Of a stretch of 64,000 bases of DNA, positions 16,544 through 26,360 are shown piece by piece. The position numbers and the translations under genes were made by a program. This DNA comes from Azospirillum formosense (GTDB lineage Bacteria > Pseudomonadota > Alphaproteobacteria > Azospirillales > Azospirillaceae), in contig NZ_CP159402.1 in assembly GCF_040500525.1 (NCBI RefSeq), positions 1,797,501 through 1,861,500 of the forward strand, given 5' to 3'. The first letter of the stretch is position 1, and every line of letters begins with the position of its first letter. Under the pieces are notes generated by a model that worked only from the letters and a program-made list of their open reading frames with translations, did not search any database and was not told the origin of the DNA.

Positions 16544-17883
16544 TACTTTCTCCCCCGAAGCTTCGCTTTTTTAATCAGCCCCTCATACTGGTGGGCCAGC
16601 AGATGGGAATGAATCTGCGCGACCGTGTCCATCGTCACCGTGACCACGATCAGCAGGCTGGTGCCGCCAAAATAGAACGGAACCGAATGCTGGGAAATCA
16701 GGATTTCGGGGAGGAGACAAACCGCCACAAGGTAGGCGGAACCGATCACCGTCAGGCGGGTCAGCACGTAGTCGATGTAGTCCGCGGTGTTCTTGCCCGG
16801 ACGGATGCCGGGAATGAAGCCGCCATACTTACGCAGGTTCTCGGCCGTGTCCGCGGGGTTGAAGACGATGGCCGTGTAGAAGAAGCAGAAGAAGATGATC
16901 AGCGCCGAATACAGGATCATGTAGAGCGGCGTGCCATGCGCCAGATAGCGCGTGACGGTCTGCAGCCACTCCGGACCCTCGCCGCCCGCGAAGCCGACCG
17001 CGGTCAGCGGCAGCAGCAGCAGCGACGACGCGAAGATCGGCGGGATGACGCCCGCGGTGTTCAGCTTCAGCGGCAGGTGCGACGCTTCGCCGCCGAACAC
17101 GCGGTTGCCCATCTGCCGCTTCGGGTACTGGATCAGCAGACGGCGCTGCGCGCGCTCCATGAACACGATGAAGAACACGACGCCCACCGCCATCAGCAGC
17201 AGGAAGACGATGAACAACGTGGACAGCGCGCCGGTGCGGCCCAACTCCAGCGTGCTGACCAGAGCGCGCGGCAGCTCGGCGACGATGCCGGCGAAGATGA
17301 TGAGGGAGATGCCGTTGCCGATGCCGCGGGCGGTGATCTGCTCGCCCAGCCACATCAGGAACATCGTGCCGCCGACCAGCGTGATGACCGTGGCGATCTT
17401 GAAGAACAGCCCCGGTTCCGGAACCGCGGCGCCGGACGCGCCGGTCATCGCCTCAAGCCCCACCGCCAAGCCCCAGGCCTGCACGGTCGCCAGAAGGACG
17501 GTGCCGTAGCGGGTGTACTGGTTCAGCTTCTTGCGGCCCGACTCGCCCTCCTTCTTCAGCGCTTCCATCTGCGGCGACACCGCGGTCAGAAGCTGCACGA
17601 TGATGGAGGCCGAAATGTACGGCATGATGTTGAGCGCGAAGATCGTCATGCGGTGCAGCGCGCCGCCGGCCAGCATGTCGAACATGCCCAGGATGCCCCC
17701 GCCCTGCTGCCGGAAAATATCGGCCAGGATCTGCGGGTTGACGCCCGGAATCGGGATGTAGGTGCCCAGGCGGTAGATGATCAAGGCACCAAGGGTGAAC
17801 CAGATCCGCTTCTTCAGCTCGGTCGCCTTGGAGAAGGCACCGAAATTAATGTTCGCGGCAAGCTGCTCGGCCGCTGATGCCAT
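16543..17883 (-). CDS. secY: Protein translocase subunit SecY
   Basis: The 446-residue inner-membrane protein has ten predicted helices, the plug region after helix 1 (IPIPGVNPQ), the basic cytoplasmic loop with KKEGESGRKKLNQYTRYGT and the conserved GMFDMLAGGALHRM segment. It forms the SecYEG channel with SecE (encoded in the same window) and SecG. The ATG at 17883 gives the family's N terminus with the amphipathic FSKATELKKRIWFTLGAL segment. It is separated from rplO by 118 bases that hold a strong hairpin. Confidence 0.98.
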   Translation of the reverse strand: MASAAEQLAANINFGAFSKATELKKRIWFTLGALIIYRLGTYIPIPGVNPQILADIFRQQGGGILGMFDMLAGGALHRMTIFALNIMPYISASIIVQLLTAVSPQMEALKKEGESGRKKLNQYTRYGTVLLATVQAWGLAVGLEAMTGASGAAVPEPGLFFKIATVITLVGGTMFLMWLGEQITARGIGNGISLIIFAGIVAELPRALVSTLELGRTGALSTLFIVFLLLMAVGVVFFIVFMERAQRRLLIQYPKRQMGNRVFGGEASHLPLKLNTAGVIPPIFASSLLLLPLTAVGFAGGEGPEWLQTVTRYLAHGTPLYMILYSALIIFFCFFYTAIVFNPADTAENLRKYGGFIPGIRPGKNTADYIDYVLTRLTVIGSAYLVAVCLLPEILISQHSVPFYFGGTSLLIVVTVTMDTVAQIHSHLLAHQYEGLIKKAKLRGRK

Positions 17884-17975
17884 GGGTCGTATCCCTGTCC
17901 CTAATGCACGAACGGGGCGGTCCTGCAGGATGCAGGCCGCCCCTCGCAACTTCGCTTCATTTAGTGCCGGAAGAT

Positions 17976-17995
17976 GCCCGCGCGCAAGCGCGGGC
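17976..17995 (-). other. Intercistronic hairpin between rplO and secY
   Basis: A perfect 8-bp GC stem, GCCCGCGC/GCGCGGGC with a TTGC loop on the minus strand, begins 6 bases past the rplO stop and is extended by GGAA/TTCC pairs. No U-run follows, so it is more likely an mRNA stability or attenuation element than a full terminator. Confidence 0.5.
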
Positions 17996-18001
17996 TTCCG
18001 A

Positions 18002-18487
18002 TCACTCGGCGGCTTCGGCGGCGGACGCGGTCAGCGTGACGCTGCCACCCGCCTTCTCGACCGCTTCCACAGCCGACTTGGAGGCGCCGGCCACGGTGAA
18101 GCTGGCCTTCGTCGTCAGGGCGCCCTTGCCCAGCAGACGGATGCCGTCCTTCTTCACCTTGCCGGTGACGCCCGCCGCTTCCAGGGCCACCGCGTCGATG
18201 GTCTGGCTGGCGTCGAGCTTGCCGGCGTCGATGAACTTCTGGATCAGGCCCAGGTTCACGACCGAGTATTCCTTCGCGAAGATGTTGCGGAAACCGCGCT
18301 TCGGAAGGCGGCGGTGAAGGGGCATCTGGCCGCCTTCAAAGCCGTTGATGGCCACGCCGGTGCGCGAGGTCTGACCCTTGACGCCACGGCCGCCGGTCTT
18401 GCCCTTGCCCGAACCGATACCGCGGCCGACGCGCATGCGCTCCTTACGGGCACCGGGGTTGTCCCGGAGATCGTTCAGCTTCGTCAT
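18002..18487 (-). CDS. rplO: 50S ribosomal protein L15
   Basis: The 161-residue protein begins [20 protein letters not shown] and carries the Gly/Arg-rich loop [19 protein letters not shown] that reaches into 23S rRNA, with [17 protein letters not shown] after it. It is about 17 residues longer than the E. coli protein because of an Ala/Val-rich C-terminal tail. L15 is a late assembly protein of the large subunit. It follows rpmD in the spc gene order. Confidence 0.98.
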   Translation of the reverse strand: MTKLNDLRDNPGARKERMRVGRGIGSGKGKTGGRGVKGQTSRTGVAINGFEGGQMPLHRRLPKRGFRNIFAKEYSVVNLGLIQKFIDAGKLDASQTIDAVALEAAGVTGKVKKDGIRLLGKGALTTKASFTVAGASKSAVEAVEKAGGSVTLTASAAEAAE

Positions 18488-18491
18488 GGGT

Positions 18492-18683
18492 TCAGCCCTC
18501 GTTCTCGACGCGGACCAGGTGCGCGACCTTGGCGATCATGCCCCGCACGGCCGGAGTGTCCTCCAGCTCGCGGGTCCGGTGCAGCTTGTTGAGACCCAGA
18601 CCGACCAGCGTTTCGCGCTGGTCGTGCTTGCGGCCGATCGGGCTGCCGGTCTGGGTGACGATGACGGTCTTCTTGTCGGCCAT
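18492..18683 (-). CDS. rpmD: 50S ribosomal protein L30
   Basis: The 63-residue protein ([20 protein letters not shown]) has the small two-layer fold of L30, including the conserved [19 protein letters not shown] segment. The ATG at 18683 is chosen because GGAGG stands seven bases upstream; an upstream TTG at 18689 would overlap the rpsE stop. Its gene lies two bases after rpsE and four before rplO, typical of tight spc-operon coupling. Confidence 0.97.
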   Translation of the reverse strand: MADKKTVIVTQTGSPIGRKHDQRETLVGLGLNKLHRTRELEDTPAVRGMIAKVAHLVRVENEG

Positions 18684-18685
18684 GA

Positions 18686-19267
18686 TCAAGCCTCCTGCGC
18701 ACCGGCGGCGCCGGTTTCACGCTTGCCGAGGATGTCGCTGACGCGACGGCCGCGACGGGCGGCGACGCTGCGCGGGCTGGAAACCTGCGACAGGGCGTCG
18801 AAGGTCGCCTTGATCATGTTGTGCGGGTTCGAGGTGCCGATGGACTTCGTCACCACGTCCTGCACACCCAGCGCCTCGAAGATCGCGCGCATCGGACCGC
18901 CGGCGATGATGCCGGTACCGGCCGGGGCGGTGCGCAGCACGACCTTGCCGGCACCGAAGTGACCGTTGGAGTCGTGGTGCAGCGTGCGGCCTTCGCGGAG
19001 CGGAACGCGGATCATGCCGCGCTTCGCCTGGTCGGTCGCCTTGCGGATCGCCTCCGGCACCTCACGGGCCTTGCCCGATCCGACGCCGACGCGGCCCTTG
19101 CCGTCACCGACCACCACCAGGGCGGCGAAGCCGAAGCGACGGCCACCCTTCACAACCTTGGCGACGCGGTTGATGCCGACGAGCTTTTCGATCAGCTCGC
19201 TCTCTTCCCGGTCGCGATCGCGCGGCTGCCGATCACGGTCGCTCCGCTCGCCTCTTTCACGTGCCAT
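18686..19267 (-). CDS. rpsE: 30S ribosomal protein S5
   Basis: The 193-residue protein has the S5 double-stranded RNA-binding domain ([20 protein letters not shown] and [19 protein letters not shown]) followed by the C-terminal domain with [20 protein letters not shown]. An N-terminal extension of about 20 Arg, Asp and Glu residues ([20 protein letters not shown]) makes it longer than the 167-residue E. coli protein. S5 sits at the decoding centre and affects accuracy. The loop with VVKGGRRF looks wild type for spectinomycin response. Confidence 0.98.
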   Translation of the reverse strand: MARERGERSDRDRQPRDRDREESELIEKLVGINRVAKVVKGGRRFGFAALVVVGDGKGRVGVGSGKAREVPEAIRKATDQAKRGMIRVPLREGRTLHHDSNGHFGAGKVVLRTAPAGTGIIAGGPMRAIFEALGVQDVVTKSIGTSNPHNMIKATFDALSQVSSPRSVAARRGRRVSDILGKRETGAAGAQEA

Positions 19268-19279
19268 TTCGGAGCCTCC

Positions 19280-19642
19280 TTAGAACGTCAGCCCGCCCTC
19301 GCGGGCGGCGTCAGCCAGGGCCTTGACCCGGCCGTGGTAAATGTAGCCACCACGGTCGAACACGACCTCGGTGACGCCCGCCGCCTTGGCGCGCTCGGCG
19401 ATGAGCGCACCGATCTTCTGGGCGGCTTCGACGTTCCCACCGTGCTTGAGCTGCTCGCGCAGCTCCTTTTCCACGGACGAGGCCGAGGCGACCGTGCGGC
19501 CGTTCTCGTCGTCGATGATCTGGGCGTAGATGTGCAGATTGGACCGGAAAACCGAGAGGCGAGCCCGCCCGCCGGCCTTCTTGGCAATCTGCGCGCGCAC
19601 GCGCTGCTTGCGGCGCTCGTGGAGTTGCTTTGGCTTGAGCAT
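19280..19642 (-). CDS. rplR: 50S ribosomal protein L18
   Basis: The 120-residue protein ([20 protein letters not shown]) has the basic N-terminal arm and the core with [19 protein letters not shown] and [17 protein letters not shown] typical of L18, which binds 5S rRNA together with L5. The ATG at 19642 is used; the open frame extends upstream into rplF but that part is not family-like. It lies between rplF and rpsE as in most bacteria. Confidence 0.98.
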   Translation of the reverse strand: MLKPKQLHERRKQRVRAQIAKKAGGRARLSVFRSNLHIYAQIIDDENGRTVASASSVEKELREQLKHGGNVEAAQKIGALIAERAKAAGVTEVVFDRGGYIYHGRVKALADAAREGGLTF

Positions 19643-19650
19643 GGCGGACC

Positions 19651-20184
19651 TTACTTCTTCTTGCCTTCCTTGCGGATGATCGTCTCGGTGTCGTACTTGA
19701 TGCCCTTGCCCTTGTAGGGCTCCGGCTTCTTCCAACCGCGGATCTCCGCAGCCACCTGACCGACCTTCTGCTTGTCGAAGCCCGACACCGAGATCGCGGT
19801 GGGCTTGTCACACTTGATGGTGATGCCCTCCGGGATCGGGTACTTGACGTCGTGCGAGTAGCCGAGCTGCATGACCAGCTCCTTGCCCTGCACGGCGGCA
19901 CGGTAACCGACACCGTTGATCTCGAGGTTGATGGTGAAGCCCTGGTTGACGCCCGTGACCATGTTGTTGATCAGGGTGCGCGAGGTCGCCCACATGACGC
20001 GGGCGCGCTTGCTGTCGTTCGCCGGGGCGACCACGACCTTGCCGTCTTCCAGCTTGGCCGTGATGTCGTCGATGAGGGTCAGGCTGAGCGAACCCAGCTT
20101 GCCCTTGGCCGTCACCAGCTGGCCGTTGACGGCGACGTCAACACCAGCGGGAACCGGCACGGGATGTTTTCCAATGCGCGACAT
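19651..20184 (-). CDS. rplF: 50S ribosomal protein L6
   Basis: The 177-residue protein ([20 protein letters not shown]) consists of two tandem copies of the L6 fold and ends with the diagnostic [20 protein letters not shown] segment. It binds 23S rRNA near the sarcin-ricin loop and the factor-binding site. Length equals that of the E. coli protein. The start at 20184 lies 13 bases after the rpsH stop. Confidence 0.98.
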   Translation of the reverse strand: MSRIGKHPVPVPAGVDVAVNGQLVTAKGKLGSLSLTLIDDITAKLEDGKVVVAPANDSKRARVMWATSRTLINNMVTGVNQGFTINLEINGVGYRAAVQGKELVMQLGYSHDVKYPIPEGITIKCDKPTAISVSGFDKQKVGQVAAEIRGWKKPEPYKGKGIKYDTETIIRKEGKKK

Positions 20185-20197
20185 CGAAGGGTCCCCC

Positions 20198-20596
20198 TTA
20201 GAACACGCGGCAGAGGACTTCACCGCCGACGTTGGCGGCGCGGGCCTCATTGTCCGACATCACGCCGCGCGGCGTGGAGAGGATCGCGATGCCGAGGCCG
20301 TTGAAGACGCGGGGCAGATCGGTGATCTTCGAATAAACGCGGCGGCCGGGCTTCGACACGCGGGCGATCTGCTTAATGACAGGCTCGCCTTCGTGATACT
20401 TCAGCTCGATCTTCAGGTTCTTGATGCCGGGGCGCAGCTCCTCCTCGGAGTAGCCGCGGATGTAACCCTCGCGCTTGAGAACCTCAAGCACGTTGCTGCG
20501 CAGCTTCGACGCCGGGCTCTGCACAACAGACATACGGGCGTGCTGACCGTTGCGGATGCGGGTCAGCATATCGCCGAGCGGATCGCTCAAAGACAT
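20198..20596 (-). CDS. rpsH: 30S ribosomal protein S8
   Basis: The 132-residue protein ([20 protein letters not shown]) ends in the family motif [20 protein letters not shown] with the conserved Ser-Thr that contacts helix 21 of 16S rRNA. In E. coli S8 also represses spc translation by binding its own mRNA near rplE; the rplE leader here was not examined in structural detail. It is followed by rplF. Confidence 0.98.
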   Translation of the reverse strand: MSLSDPLGDMLTRIRNGQHARMSVVQSPASKLRSNVLEVLKREGYIRGYSEEELRPGIKNLKIELKYHEGEPVIKQIARVSKPGRRVYSKITDLPRVFNGLGIAILSTPRGVMSDNEARAANVGGEVLCRVF

Positions 20597-20609
20597 TCTC
20601 CGACCCTCC

Positions 20610-20915
20610 TTACCAGCTCGACTTCACCATCCCCGGGATCTGGCCGGTCGAGGCCAGTTCGCGGAGGGTGACGCGGGACAGCTTGAACTTGCGATAGAAC
20701 GCCCGCGGACGGCCGGTCATTTCGCAGCGGTTGCGGATGCGCACCTTCGACGAGTTGCGCGGCAGTTCGGCCAGCTTGAGGCGGGCGGCGAACTGCTCTT
20801 CCGGCGGGAGGGAGCGATCGGAGGCGATGGCCTTCAGGCGGGCACGCTTGTTGGCGAACTGCTTCACCAGCTTGGTGCGACGCTTGTTCTTCTCGATGGC
20901 ACTGGTCTTAGCCAT
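20610..20915 (-). CDS. rpsN: 30S ribosomal protein S14 (zinc-free form)
   Basis: The 101-residue protein ([20 protein letters not shown]) equals the E. coli length and lacks the two CxxC pairs of the short zinc form; only one Cys occurs, in [20 protein letters not shown]14 lies in the head of the small subunit near S3 and S10. The chosen ATG at 20915 gives the family N terminus, whereas the open frame continues ten residues further upstream. Confidence 0.98.
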   Translation of the reverse strand: MAKTSAIEKNKRRTKLVKQFANKRARLKAIASDRSLPPEEQFAARLKLAELPRNSSKVRIRNRCEMTGRPRAFYRKFKLSRVTLRELASTGQIPGMVKSSW

Positions 20916-20934
20916 GGGGTCGTGCTCCAGCCAA

Positions 20935-21477
20935 TCAGGCCACAAACGGCATGTCGAAGGCCTTCAGGAGAGCCTTGGCCTCCTTGTCGGTCTTCGCCGA
21001 GGTGACGAAAATGATGTCCATGCCGCGGATCTGATCGATCTTGTCGTAGTCGATCTCCGGGAAAATGATCTGCTCCTTCACGCCCATGGCATAGTTGCCA
21101 CGGCCGTCGAAGCTGTTGCCGGGGATGCCGCGGAAGTCGCGGACACGCGGCAACGCGATCGTGACCAGGCGATCCAGGAACTCGTACATGCGGTCACGGC
21201 GGAGCGTGACCTTGCACCCGATCGCCATGCCCTCACGCAGCTTGAACTGCGCGATCGACTTGCGGGACTTCGTGACGATCGGCTTCTGGCCGCTGATCGC
21301 CGTCAGTTCGCTCACCGCATTCTGGATCTTCTTGGAGTCGCCGACAGCTTCGCCGACACCCATGTTGATGACGATCTTCTCGATCCGCGGAACTTCCATG
21401 TCGTTCGCGTAGCCGAACTCAGCCTTGAGCGCGGCGCGGATCTTGGAGTCGTACACTTCCTTCAAACGTGCAGCCAT
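20935..21477 (-). CDS. rplE: 50S ribosomal protein L5
   Basis: The 180-residue protein ([20 protein letters not shown]) contains [13 protein letters not shown] and the [13 protein letters not shown] loop [20 protein letters not shown], and ends [17 protein letters not shown]. It binds 5S rRNA and forms the B1b bridge to the small subunit head. The ATG at 21477 is preceded by the rplX stop at 21489, and the upstream in-frame codons are not family-like. Confidence 0.98.
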   Translation of the reverse strand: MAARLKEVYDSKIRAALKAEFGYANDMEVPRIEKIVINMGVGEAVGDSKKIQNAVSELTAISGQKPIVTKSRKSIAQFKLREGMAIGCKVTLRRDRMYEFLDRLVTIALPRVRDFRGIPGNSFDGRGNYAMGVKEQIIFPEIDYDKIDQIRGMDIIFVTSAKTDKEAKALLKAFDMPFVA

Positions 21478-21488
21478 TGGTCCGGTCC

Positions 21489-21806
21489 TCACACGTCGAT
21501 GACTTCGCCGGACCGCTTGGCGACACGCACCTTGCGGCCATCCTCAAGGATCTTGAAACCGACGCGGGTCGGCTTGCCGTCCTTGGGGTCGACATGAGCA
21601 ACGTTCGAGACGTTGATCGGCGCCTCGAACTCAACGATGCCGCCCTGCGAGGTGGCGCTCGGACGCTGGTGCTTCTTCACCACGTTCACGCCCTGCACGA
21701 CGACACGGTTTTCCGCCGGGATGACCTTGAGGACCTCACCGGTCTTGCCCTTGTCCTTGCCGGCCAGGACGACGACCTTGTCCTTGGTCTTGATCTTCGC
21801 GGCCAT
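21489..21806 (-). CDS. rplX: 50S ribosomal protein L24
   Basis: The 105-residue protein ([20 protein letters not shown]) starts with a KOW motif ([20 protein letters not shown]) and ends [15 protein letters not shown]24 starts large-subunit assembly and lies near the exit of the peptide tunnel. Its ATG shares one base with the TGA stop of rplN (TGATG), so the two are translationally coupled. Confidence 0.98.
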   Translation of the reverse strand: MAAKIKTKDKVVVLAGKDKGKTGEVLKVIPAENRVVVQGVNVVKKHQRPSATSQGGIVEFEAPINVSNVAHVDPKDGKPTRVGFKILEDGRKVRVAKRSGEVIDV

Positions 21807-22174
21807 CACAGCACCTCCGGCGCCAGCGAGATGATCTTCATGAACTTCTTGCCACGAAGCTCACGAGTGACCGGCCCGAAGATACGCGTGCCGATCGGCT
21901 CGCCCTGCTTGTTGATCAGCACGGCGGCATTGCGGTCGAAACGGATCGCGGACCCGTCCTCCCGGCGCAGTTCCTTCGCGGTGCGGACGATGACGGCGCG
22001 ATGCACGTCGCCCTTCTTGACGCGACCCTTCGGAATGGCCTCCTTGACGGAGACGACGATGACGTCGCCGACGGTGGCCACCTTCCGCTTGGACCCGCCA
22101 AGCACCTTGATGCACTGCACCCGGCGCGCCCCGCTATTGTCGGCGACTTCCAGGTTGGTTTGCATCTGGATCAT
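21806..22174 (-). CDS. rplN: 50S ribosomal protein L14
   Basis: The 122-residue protein ([20 protein letters not shown]) is nearly full consensus for L14, including [20 protein letters not shown] and [20 protein letters not shown]. It is part of the bridge to 16S rRNA and the binding site of RsfS. It begins the spc-type section after rpsQ with no gap large enough for a separate promoter. Confidence 0.98.
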   Translation of the reverse strand: MIQMQTNLEVADNSGARRVQCIKVLGGSKRKVATVGDVIVVSVKEAIPKGRVKKGDVHRAVIVRTAKELRREDGSAIRFDRNAAVLINKQGEPIGTRIFGPVTRELRGKKFMKIISLAPEVL

Positions 22175-22191
22175 GGTTTGTACCCTTCCGT

Positions 22192-22446
22192 TTACGCGGC
22201 GCCGCTAACGGCGGCGGACTCAAGCACGACCGTCCAGCGCTTGCGCTTGGAGATCGGGCGGCATTCGATGATCGAAACGGTATCGCCGACCTTGAACTGG
22301 TTGCCCTCGTCGTGGGCGGCGTACTTCTTCGACTGACGAATGAACTTCTTGTACACGGGGTGCATGACGCGGCGCTCGACCAGGACGATAACCGTCTTGT
22401 CGCCCTTGTCGCTGACCACCGTGCCCTGCAGAACGCGGCGAGGCAT
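22192..22446 (-). CDS. rpsQ: 30S ribosomal protein S17
   Basis: The 84-residue protein ([20 protein letters not shown]) has the OB-fold signature of S17, with [21 protein letters not shown] and [19 protein letters not shown]. It is a primary 16S rRNA binder at the bottom of the body. Length matches the E. coli protein exactly. It follows rpmC by 12 bases. Confidence 0.98.
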   Translation of the reverse strand: MPRRVLQGTVVSDKGDKTVIVLVERRVMHPVYKKFIRQSKKYAAHDEGNQFKVGDTVSIIECRPISKRKRWTVVLESAAVSGAA

Positions 22447-22458
22447 AGGTAGCCCTCC

Positions 22459-22665
22459 TTACTTGCCGGCTTCGGCCGAGCGCGAACGCTCGCCGAGGAT
22501 CGTCTTGATGCGCGCGATGTCGCGACGCACCACCTGCACCCGCGCGGTGTTCTCCAGCTGGCCGGAGGCCCGCTGGAAACGCAGGTTGAACTGTTCCTTC
22601 TTGAGCTGGAGGAGCTGATCGTTCAGCTCCTCGGTGCTCTTCGCACGAACGTCGACGGGCTTCAT
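22459..22665 (-). CDS. rpmC: 50S ribosomal protein L29
   Basis: The 68-residue protein ([20 protein letters not shown]) is two long helices with the conserved [19 protein letters not shown] turn. L29 sits at the tunnel exit next to L23, where trigger factor and SRP dock. Its start overlaps the rplP stop by four bases (ATGA), a coupled arrangement. Confidence 0.98.
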   Translation of the reverse strand: MKPVDVRAKSTEELNDQLLQLKKEQFNLRFQRASGQLENTARVQVVRRDIARIKTILGERSRSAEAGK

Positions 22666-23093
22666 GCCGCCACCTCCTCACCGCCGCCGAGGCGGGTCAC
22701 CAGCTTGGTCTTGATCGGCAGCTTGGCGGCCGCCAGGGCGAACGCCTGCTTTGCCACATCCGCGGGCACGCCGTCCAGCTCAAACAGGATGCGGCCGAGA
22801 TGAACGCGGGCCGCCCAGTACTCGGGCGTGCCCTTACCGGAACCCATGCGGACTTCGGCGGGCTTGGTGGAGACCGGCAGGTCCGGGAACACGCGGATCC
22901 ACACGCGGCCCTGACGCTTCATGGCGCGGGTGATCGCGCGGCGGGCCGCCTCGATCTGACGGGCCGTGATGCGCTCCGGCTCCAGGGCCTTGAGGCCGAA
23001 GGAGCCGAAGTTCAGCTGGGTGCCGCCCTTCGCGTTGCCGTGGATGCGGCCCTTGTGGGCCTTGCGGTACTTGGTACGCTTCGGAGAAAGCAT
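22662..23093 (-). CDS. rplP: 50S ribosomal protein L16
   Basis: The 143-residue protein ([20 protein letters not shown]) contains [34 protein letters not shown] and [20 protein letters not shown], the last including the conserved Arg that is hydroxylated in E. coli. It contacts tRNA elbows between A and P sites. The overlap with rpmC and the 15-base gap to rpsC agree with the S10 operon order. Confidence 0.98.
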   Translation of the reverse strand: MLSPKRTKYRKAHKGRIHGNAKGGTQLNFGSFGLKALEPERITARQIEAARRAITRAMKRQGRVWIRVFPDLPVSTKPAEVRMGSGKGTPEYWAARVHLGRILFELDGVPADVAKQAFALAAAKLPIKTKLVTRLGGGEEVAA

Positions 23094-23108
23094 CGCTCGT
23101 GCCCCTTA

Positions 23109-23885
23109 CTAGCGGTCAGCCCGCTCGGAGCGGTCACGGTCGCCGCGACCACGGCCCCCACGCTCCTCACGGTCACCACGCTCGCGACGCTCGCGCCGCG
23201 GCTCGCCATCGGTCGACACCGGCTCGGTGCCCATGCGCTTGTCCTGCGCCATCGGGTCGTGCGCCATGATCTCGCCCTTGAAGACCCACACCTTGACACC
23301 GCAGGTGCCGTAGGTGGTCTTCGCGGTCGCGGTGCCGTAGTCGATGTCCGCACGCAGGGTGTGCAGCGGAACGCGGCCCTCGCGGTACCACTCCAGACGG
23401 GCGATCTCAGCGCCGCCGAGACGGCCGGAGCAGTTGATCCGGATGCCCTGGGCGCCCAGACGCATGGCCGACTGCACGGCGCGCTTCATGGCGCGGCGGA
23501 AGGCCACGCGGCGCTCCAGCTGGCTGGCGATGTTCTCGGCGATGAGCTTGGCGTCGATCTCCGGCTTGCGGATCTCGATGATGTTCAGGCTCACCTCGCC
23601 GCCGGCCATCTTCGACAGCTCGGAACGCAGCTTCTCGATGTCCGCGCCCTTCTTGCCGATCACCACGCCCGGACGGGCCGAGTGGATGGTGACGCGGGCC
23701 TTCTTGGCCGGACGCTCGATGACGACGCGCGAGCAGCCGGCCTGCTGCAGGCGGCCCTGCAGATAGCCGCGCAGCTTCAGGTCCTGGTGCAGCAGGTTGG
23801 CGTAGTCGCGCTTGGCGAACCAACGGCTGTCCCAGGTCCGGTTGATGCCGAGGCGCAGCCCGATCGGATTGACTTTCTGACCCAT
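23109..23885 (-). CDS. rpsC: 30S ribosomal protein S3
   Basis: The 258-residue protein ([20 protein letters not shown]) has the KH domain at about residues 40-110 with [20 protein letters not shown] and the C-terminal domain with GARGIRI-like [19 protein letters not shown]. About 25 residues longer than E. coli S3, it ends in an Arg/Glu/Asp-rich tail of [20 protein letters not shown] type, similar in style to the N-terminal extension of S5 here. S3 lines the mRNA entry tunnel, where it has helicase activity. Confidence 0.98.
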   Translation of the reverse strand: MGQKVNPIGLRLGINRTWDSRWFAKRDYANLLHQDLKLRGYLQGRLQQAGCSRVVIERPAKKARVTIHSARPGVVIGKKGADIEKLRSELSKMAGGEVSLNIIEIRKPEIDAKLIAENIASQLERRVAFRRAMKRAVQSAMRLGAQGIRINCSGRLGGAEIARLEWYREGRVPLHTLRADIDYGTATAKTTYGTCGVKVWVFKGEIMAHDPMAQDKRMGTEPVSTDGEPRRERRERGDREERGGRGRGDRDRSERADR

Positions 23886-23886
23886 C

Positions 23887-24282
23887 TTACTCGGCCCCTT
23901 CGGCAGCGGCGGCTTCGCGCTCACGCACGATGATCGTCAGGTTGGAGAACAGCTTCTCGACCCGCGCGCCGCGGCCACGGGCACGGGCGTGGAAGCGCTT
24001 CATCACCAGGGCGCGGCCGACCGTCGCCGAGGAGACGTACAGGCGGTCCACATCGAGCTGATGGTTGTTCTCGGCGTTGGCGATCGCGGCCTGCAGAACC
24101 TTCTTCACCTCGCCGGCGATGCGGCGCTTGGAGAAGGTCAGCTCGGCCACGGCGCTGCTGGCATCCTTGTTCCGGATGAGCTGGGCGACGAGGTTCAGCT
24201 TGCGCGGGCTGGTGCGGATCATCGGATTGGAGGCGATCGCCTCGTTCTCCGCGATACGGCTGGGGTTGGAGGGCTTGCCCAT
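23887..24282 (-). CDS. rplV: 50S ribosomal protein L22
   Basis: The 131-residue protein contains the core [20 protein letters not shown] and the beta-hairpin motif [20 protein letters not shown] that lines the peptide tunnel and contacts macrolides. It exceeds the E. coli protein by about 20 residues through an N-terminal leader ([18 protein letters not shown]) and an Ala/Glu-rich end. No macrolide-type deletion is visible in the hairpin tip. It lies one base before rpsC. Confidence 0.98.
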   Translation of the reverse strand: MGKPSNPSRIAENEAIASNPMIRTSPRKLNLVAQLIRNKDASSAVAELTFSKRRIAGEVKKVLQAAIANAENNHQLDVDRLYVSSATVGRALVMKRFHARARGRGARVEKLFSNLTIIVREREAAAAEGAE

Positions 24283-24285
24283 GGC

Positions 24286-24564
24286 TTACTTCCTCTTCGC
24301 CTTCTTGTCCGCCGCGTGCCCGTAGAAGGTGCGCGTCGGAGCGAACTCACCGAACTTGTGGCCGATCATGTTCTCGGTCACCAGAACCGGCAGGAACTTG
24401 TGGCCATTGTACACGCCGAACGTGAGACCCACGAACTGCGGCAGGATCGTCGAGCGGCGCGACCAGATCTTGATGATCTCGTTGCGGCCCGAGGCCCGCG
24501 ACTTGTCCGCCTTCTTGAGCAGGTAGCCGTCGACGAACGGGCCCTTCCAAACGGAGCGTGCCAT
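24286..24564 (-). CDS. rpsS: 30S ribosomal protein S19
   Basis: The 92-residue protein ([20 protein letters not shown]) is essentially consensus, with [40 protein letters not shown] and [21 protein letters not shown]19 lies in the head and contacts S13, which is not encoded in this window. Length equals the E. coli protein. Confidence 0.98.
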   Translation of the reverse strand: MARSVWKGPFVDGYLLKKADKSRASGRNEIIKIWSRRSTILPQFVGLTFGVYNGHKFLPVLVTENMIGHKFGEFAPTRTFYGHAADKKAKRK

Positions 24565-24576
24565 CGTCCGCCCTCC

Positions 24577-25404
24577 TTACTTCGAATGACGGCGGCGCAG
24601 GATCAGGCCATCCGTCTTCTTGTTGTGACGAGTCTTCTTGCCCTTGGTCGGCTTGCCCCACGGCGTGACCGGATGACGGCCACCCGAGGTGCGGCCTTCA
24701 CCACCACCGTGCGGGTGGTCGATCGGGTTCATGGCGACACCACGGACGGACGGACGGATGCCCAGCCAACGGCTGCGACCGGCCTTGCCCTTGTTGGTGT
24801 TCATGTTGTCCGGGTTCGACACGGCACCGAGGGTGGCCATGCAGTCGCCGCGGACCACGCGAAGCTCGCCCGAGGGCAGCTTCAGCTGGGCGTACCCGCC
24901 GTCGCGACCGACCAGCTGCAGGTAGGTGCCGGCCGAACGGGCCAGCTGACCACCCTTGCCGGGCTTCAGCTCGACGTTGTGCAGCACGGAGCCGACCGGG
25001 ATGTTCTTCAGCGGCATGGCGTTGCCGGGCTTCACATCCACCTTCTCGCCGGCGATCACCGTGTCGCCCACCTTCAGGCGCTGCGGCGCCAGGATGTAGG
25101 ACAGGGTGCCGTCCTCATACTTGATGAGGGCGATGAAGGCCGTGCGGTTCGGATCGTACTCCAGGCGCTCAACGGTCGCCGGGACGTCGAACTTGCGACG
25201 CTTGAAGTCCACCAGACGGTAGACGCGCTTGTGACCGCCACCCATCCGGCGCGCGGTGATGCGGCCGGTGTTGTTGCGGCCGCCGGACTTGGTCAGGCCC
25301 TCGGTGAGGGTCTTGACCGGCTTGCCCTTCCACAGCTCCGAGCGGTCGACGATGACCAGCTGGCGGAGCGACGGCGTAATTGGGCGATATTGCTTCAGAG
25401 CCAT
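24577..25404 (-). CDS. rplB: 50S ribosomal protein L2
   Basis: The 275-residue protein ([20 protein letters not shown]) has the OB and SH3-like domains and the functional loop [20 protein letters not shown], including the conserved His of the peptidyl-transferase neighbourhood. It ends [20 protein letters not shown]. It lies between rplW and rpsS, in classical S10 operon order. Confidence 0.98.
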   Translation of the reverse strand: MALKQYRPITPSLRQLVIVDRSELWKGKPVKTLTEGLTKSGGRNNTGRITARRMGGGHKRVYRLVDFKRRKFDVPATVERLEYDPNRTAFIALIKYEDGTLSYILAPQRLKVGDTVIAGEKVDVKPGNAMPLKNIPVGSVLHNVELKPGKGGQLARSAGTYLQLVGRDGGYAQLKLPSGELRVVRGDCMATLGAVSNPDNMNTNKGKAGRSRWLGIRPSVRGVAMNPIDHPHGGGEGRTSGGRHPVTPWGKPTKGKKTRHNKKTDGLILRRRHSK

Positions 25405-25420
25405 CGGATCACACTCCCGC

Positions 25421-25738
25421 TCAGATGCCCGTGGTCACGTCGATCTTGTTCCCCTCGGCGAGGGTCACGACGGCCTTCTTGAAGTCCGAGCGACGGCCGA
25501 TGGTGCCGCGGAAGCGCTTGGTCTTGCCCTTGGAAACCAGGGTGTTGACCGCCGTCACCTTCACGTTGAACAGCCCTTCGACCGCCGCCTTGATCTCCGG
25601 CTTCGACGCCGACAGCGGCACGCGGAACGTCACCTGGTTGTGCTCCGACGCCATCGTCGACTTCTCGGTGATCACCGGAGCCAGGATGAGGTCGTACATC
25701 CGCTCCTGGCTCACCGCAGGTTTCGACTGCTTGCTCAT
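25421..25738 (-). CDS. rplW: 50S ribosomal protein L23
   Basis: The 105-residue protein ([20 protein letters not shown]) has [20 protein letters not shown] and the tunnel-exit loop region [21 protein letters not shown]23 is the docking site for trigger factor and SRP. Its start overlaps the rplD stop by four bases, so translation is coupled. Confidence 0.98.
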   Translation of the reverse strand: MSKQSKPAVSQERMYDLILAPVITEKSTMASEHNQVTFRVPLSASKPEIKAAVEGLFNVKVTAVNTLVSKGKTKRFRGTIGRRSDFKKAVVTLAEGNKIDVTTGI

Positions 25739-26355
25739 TTCAGGCGAGCCTCCAGCTGCTCGACCGCGTTGCGGGTCAGGACCAGCGTATCGCGGCGAAG
25801 AATGTCGTAGACGTTGGCGCCCTGCTCCGGCAGCACGTCGATCAGCGGGATGTTGCGCGAGGCCCGAGCGAAGTTCTCGTTCAGGTTGGCGCCATCGATG
25901 ATCAGAGCCGAGGTCAGGCCGAGCGAAGCGAGACGGACAGCCAGTTCCTTGGTCTTGTGGGTCTCGGCCGAAGCGGCGTCGAGGACCAGGAGCTTGCCTT
26001 CCGCGGCCTTGGTGGACAGCGCGGTCTTCAGCGCGAGCTTGCGGACCTTCTTGGTCAGGTCATGCTCGTGCGAGCGGACGACCGGACCGAAGATGGTCGC
26101 GCCGCCGCGGAACTGCGCGGAACGCATGGAACCCTGACGGGCGCGGCCGGTCCCCTTCTGGCGGTACGGCTTCTTGCCGGTGCCGGAGATCTCGCTGACC
26201 GTCTTGGTCTTGTGCGTGCCGGCGCGGCGCTTGGCCAGCTGCCAGTTGACCATGCGGGCCAGGATGTCCGTGCGGGACGGGAGGCCGAAGACCTCGTCGG
26301 CCAGCTCGATCTCGCCGACGGTCTCGTTGTTCAGGTTCTTAATGGTCGTCTTCAT
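25735..26355 (-). CDS. rplD: 50S ribosomal protein L4
   Basis: The 206-residue protein ([20 protein letters not shown]) contains the extended tunnel loop [20 protein letters not shown] and [20 protein letters not shown]. In E. coli L4 also represses the S10 operon by acting on its leader; here a long structured leader exists but homology of the mechanism is unproven. ATG 26355 has AGGAG eight bases upstream. ATG 26361 overlaps the rplC stop but leaves only two bases to that site. Confidence 0.97.
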   Translation of the reverse strand: MKTTIKNLNNETVGEIELADEVFGLPSRTDILARMVNWQLAKRRAGTHKTKTVSEISGTGKKPYRQKGTGRARQGSMRSAQFRGGATIFGPVVRSHEHDLTKKVRKLALKTALSTKAAEGKLLVLDAASAETHKTKELAVRLASLGLTSALIIDGANLNENFARASRNIPLIDVLPEQGANVYDILRRDTLVLTRNAVEQLEARLK

Positions 26356-26360
26356 GGCCA

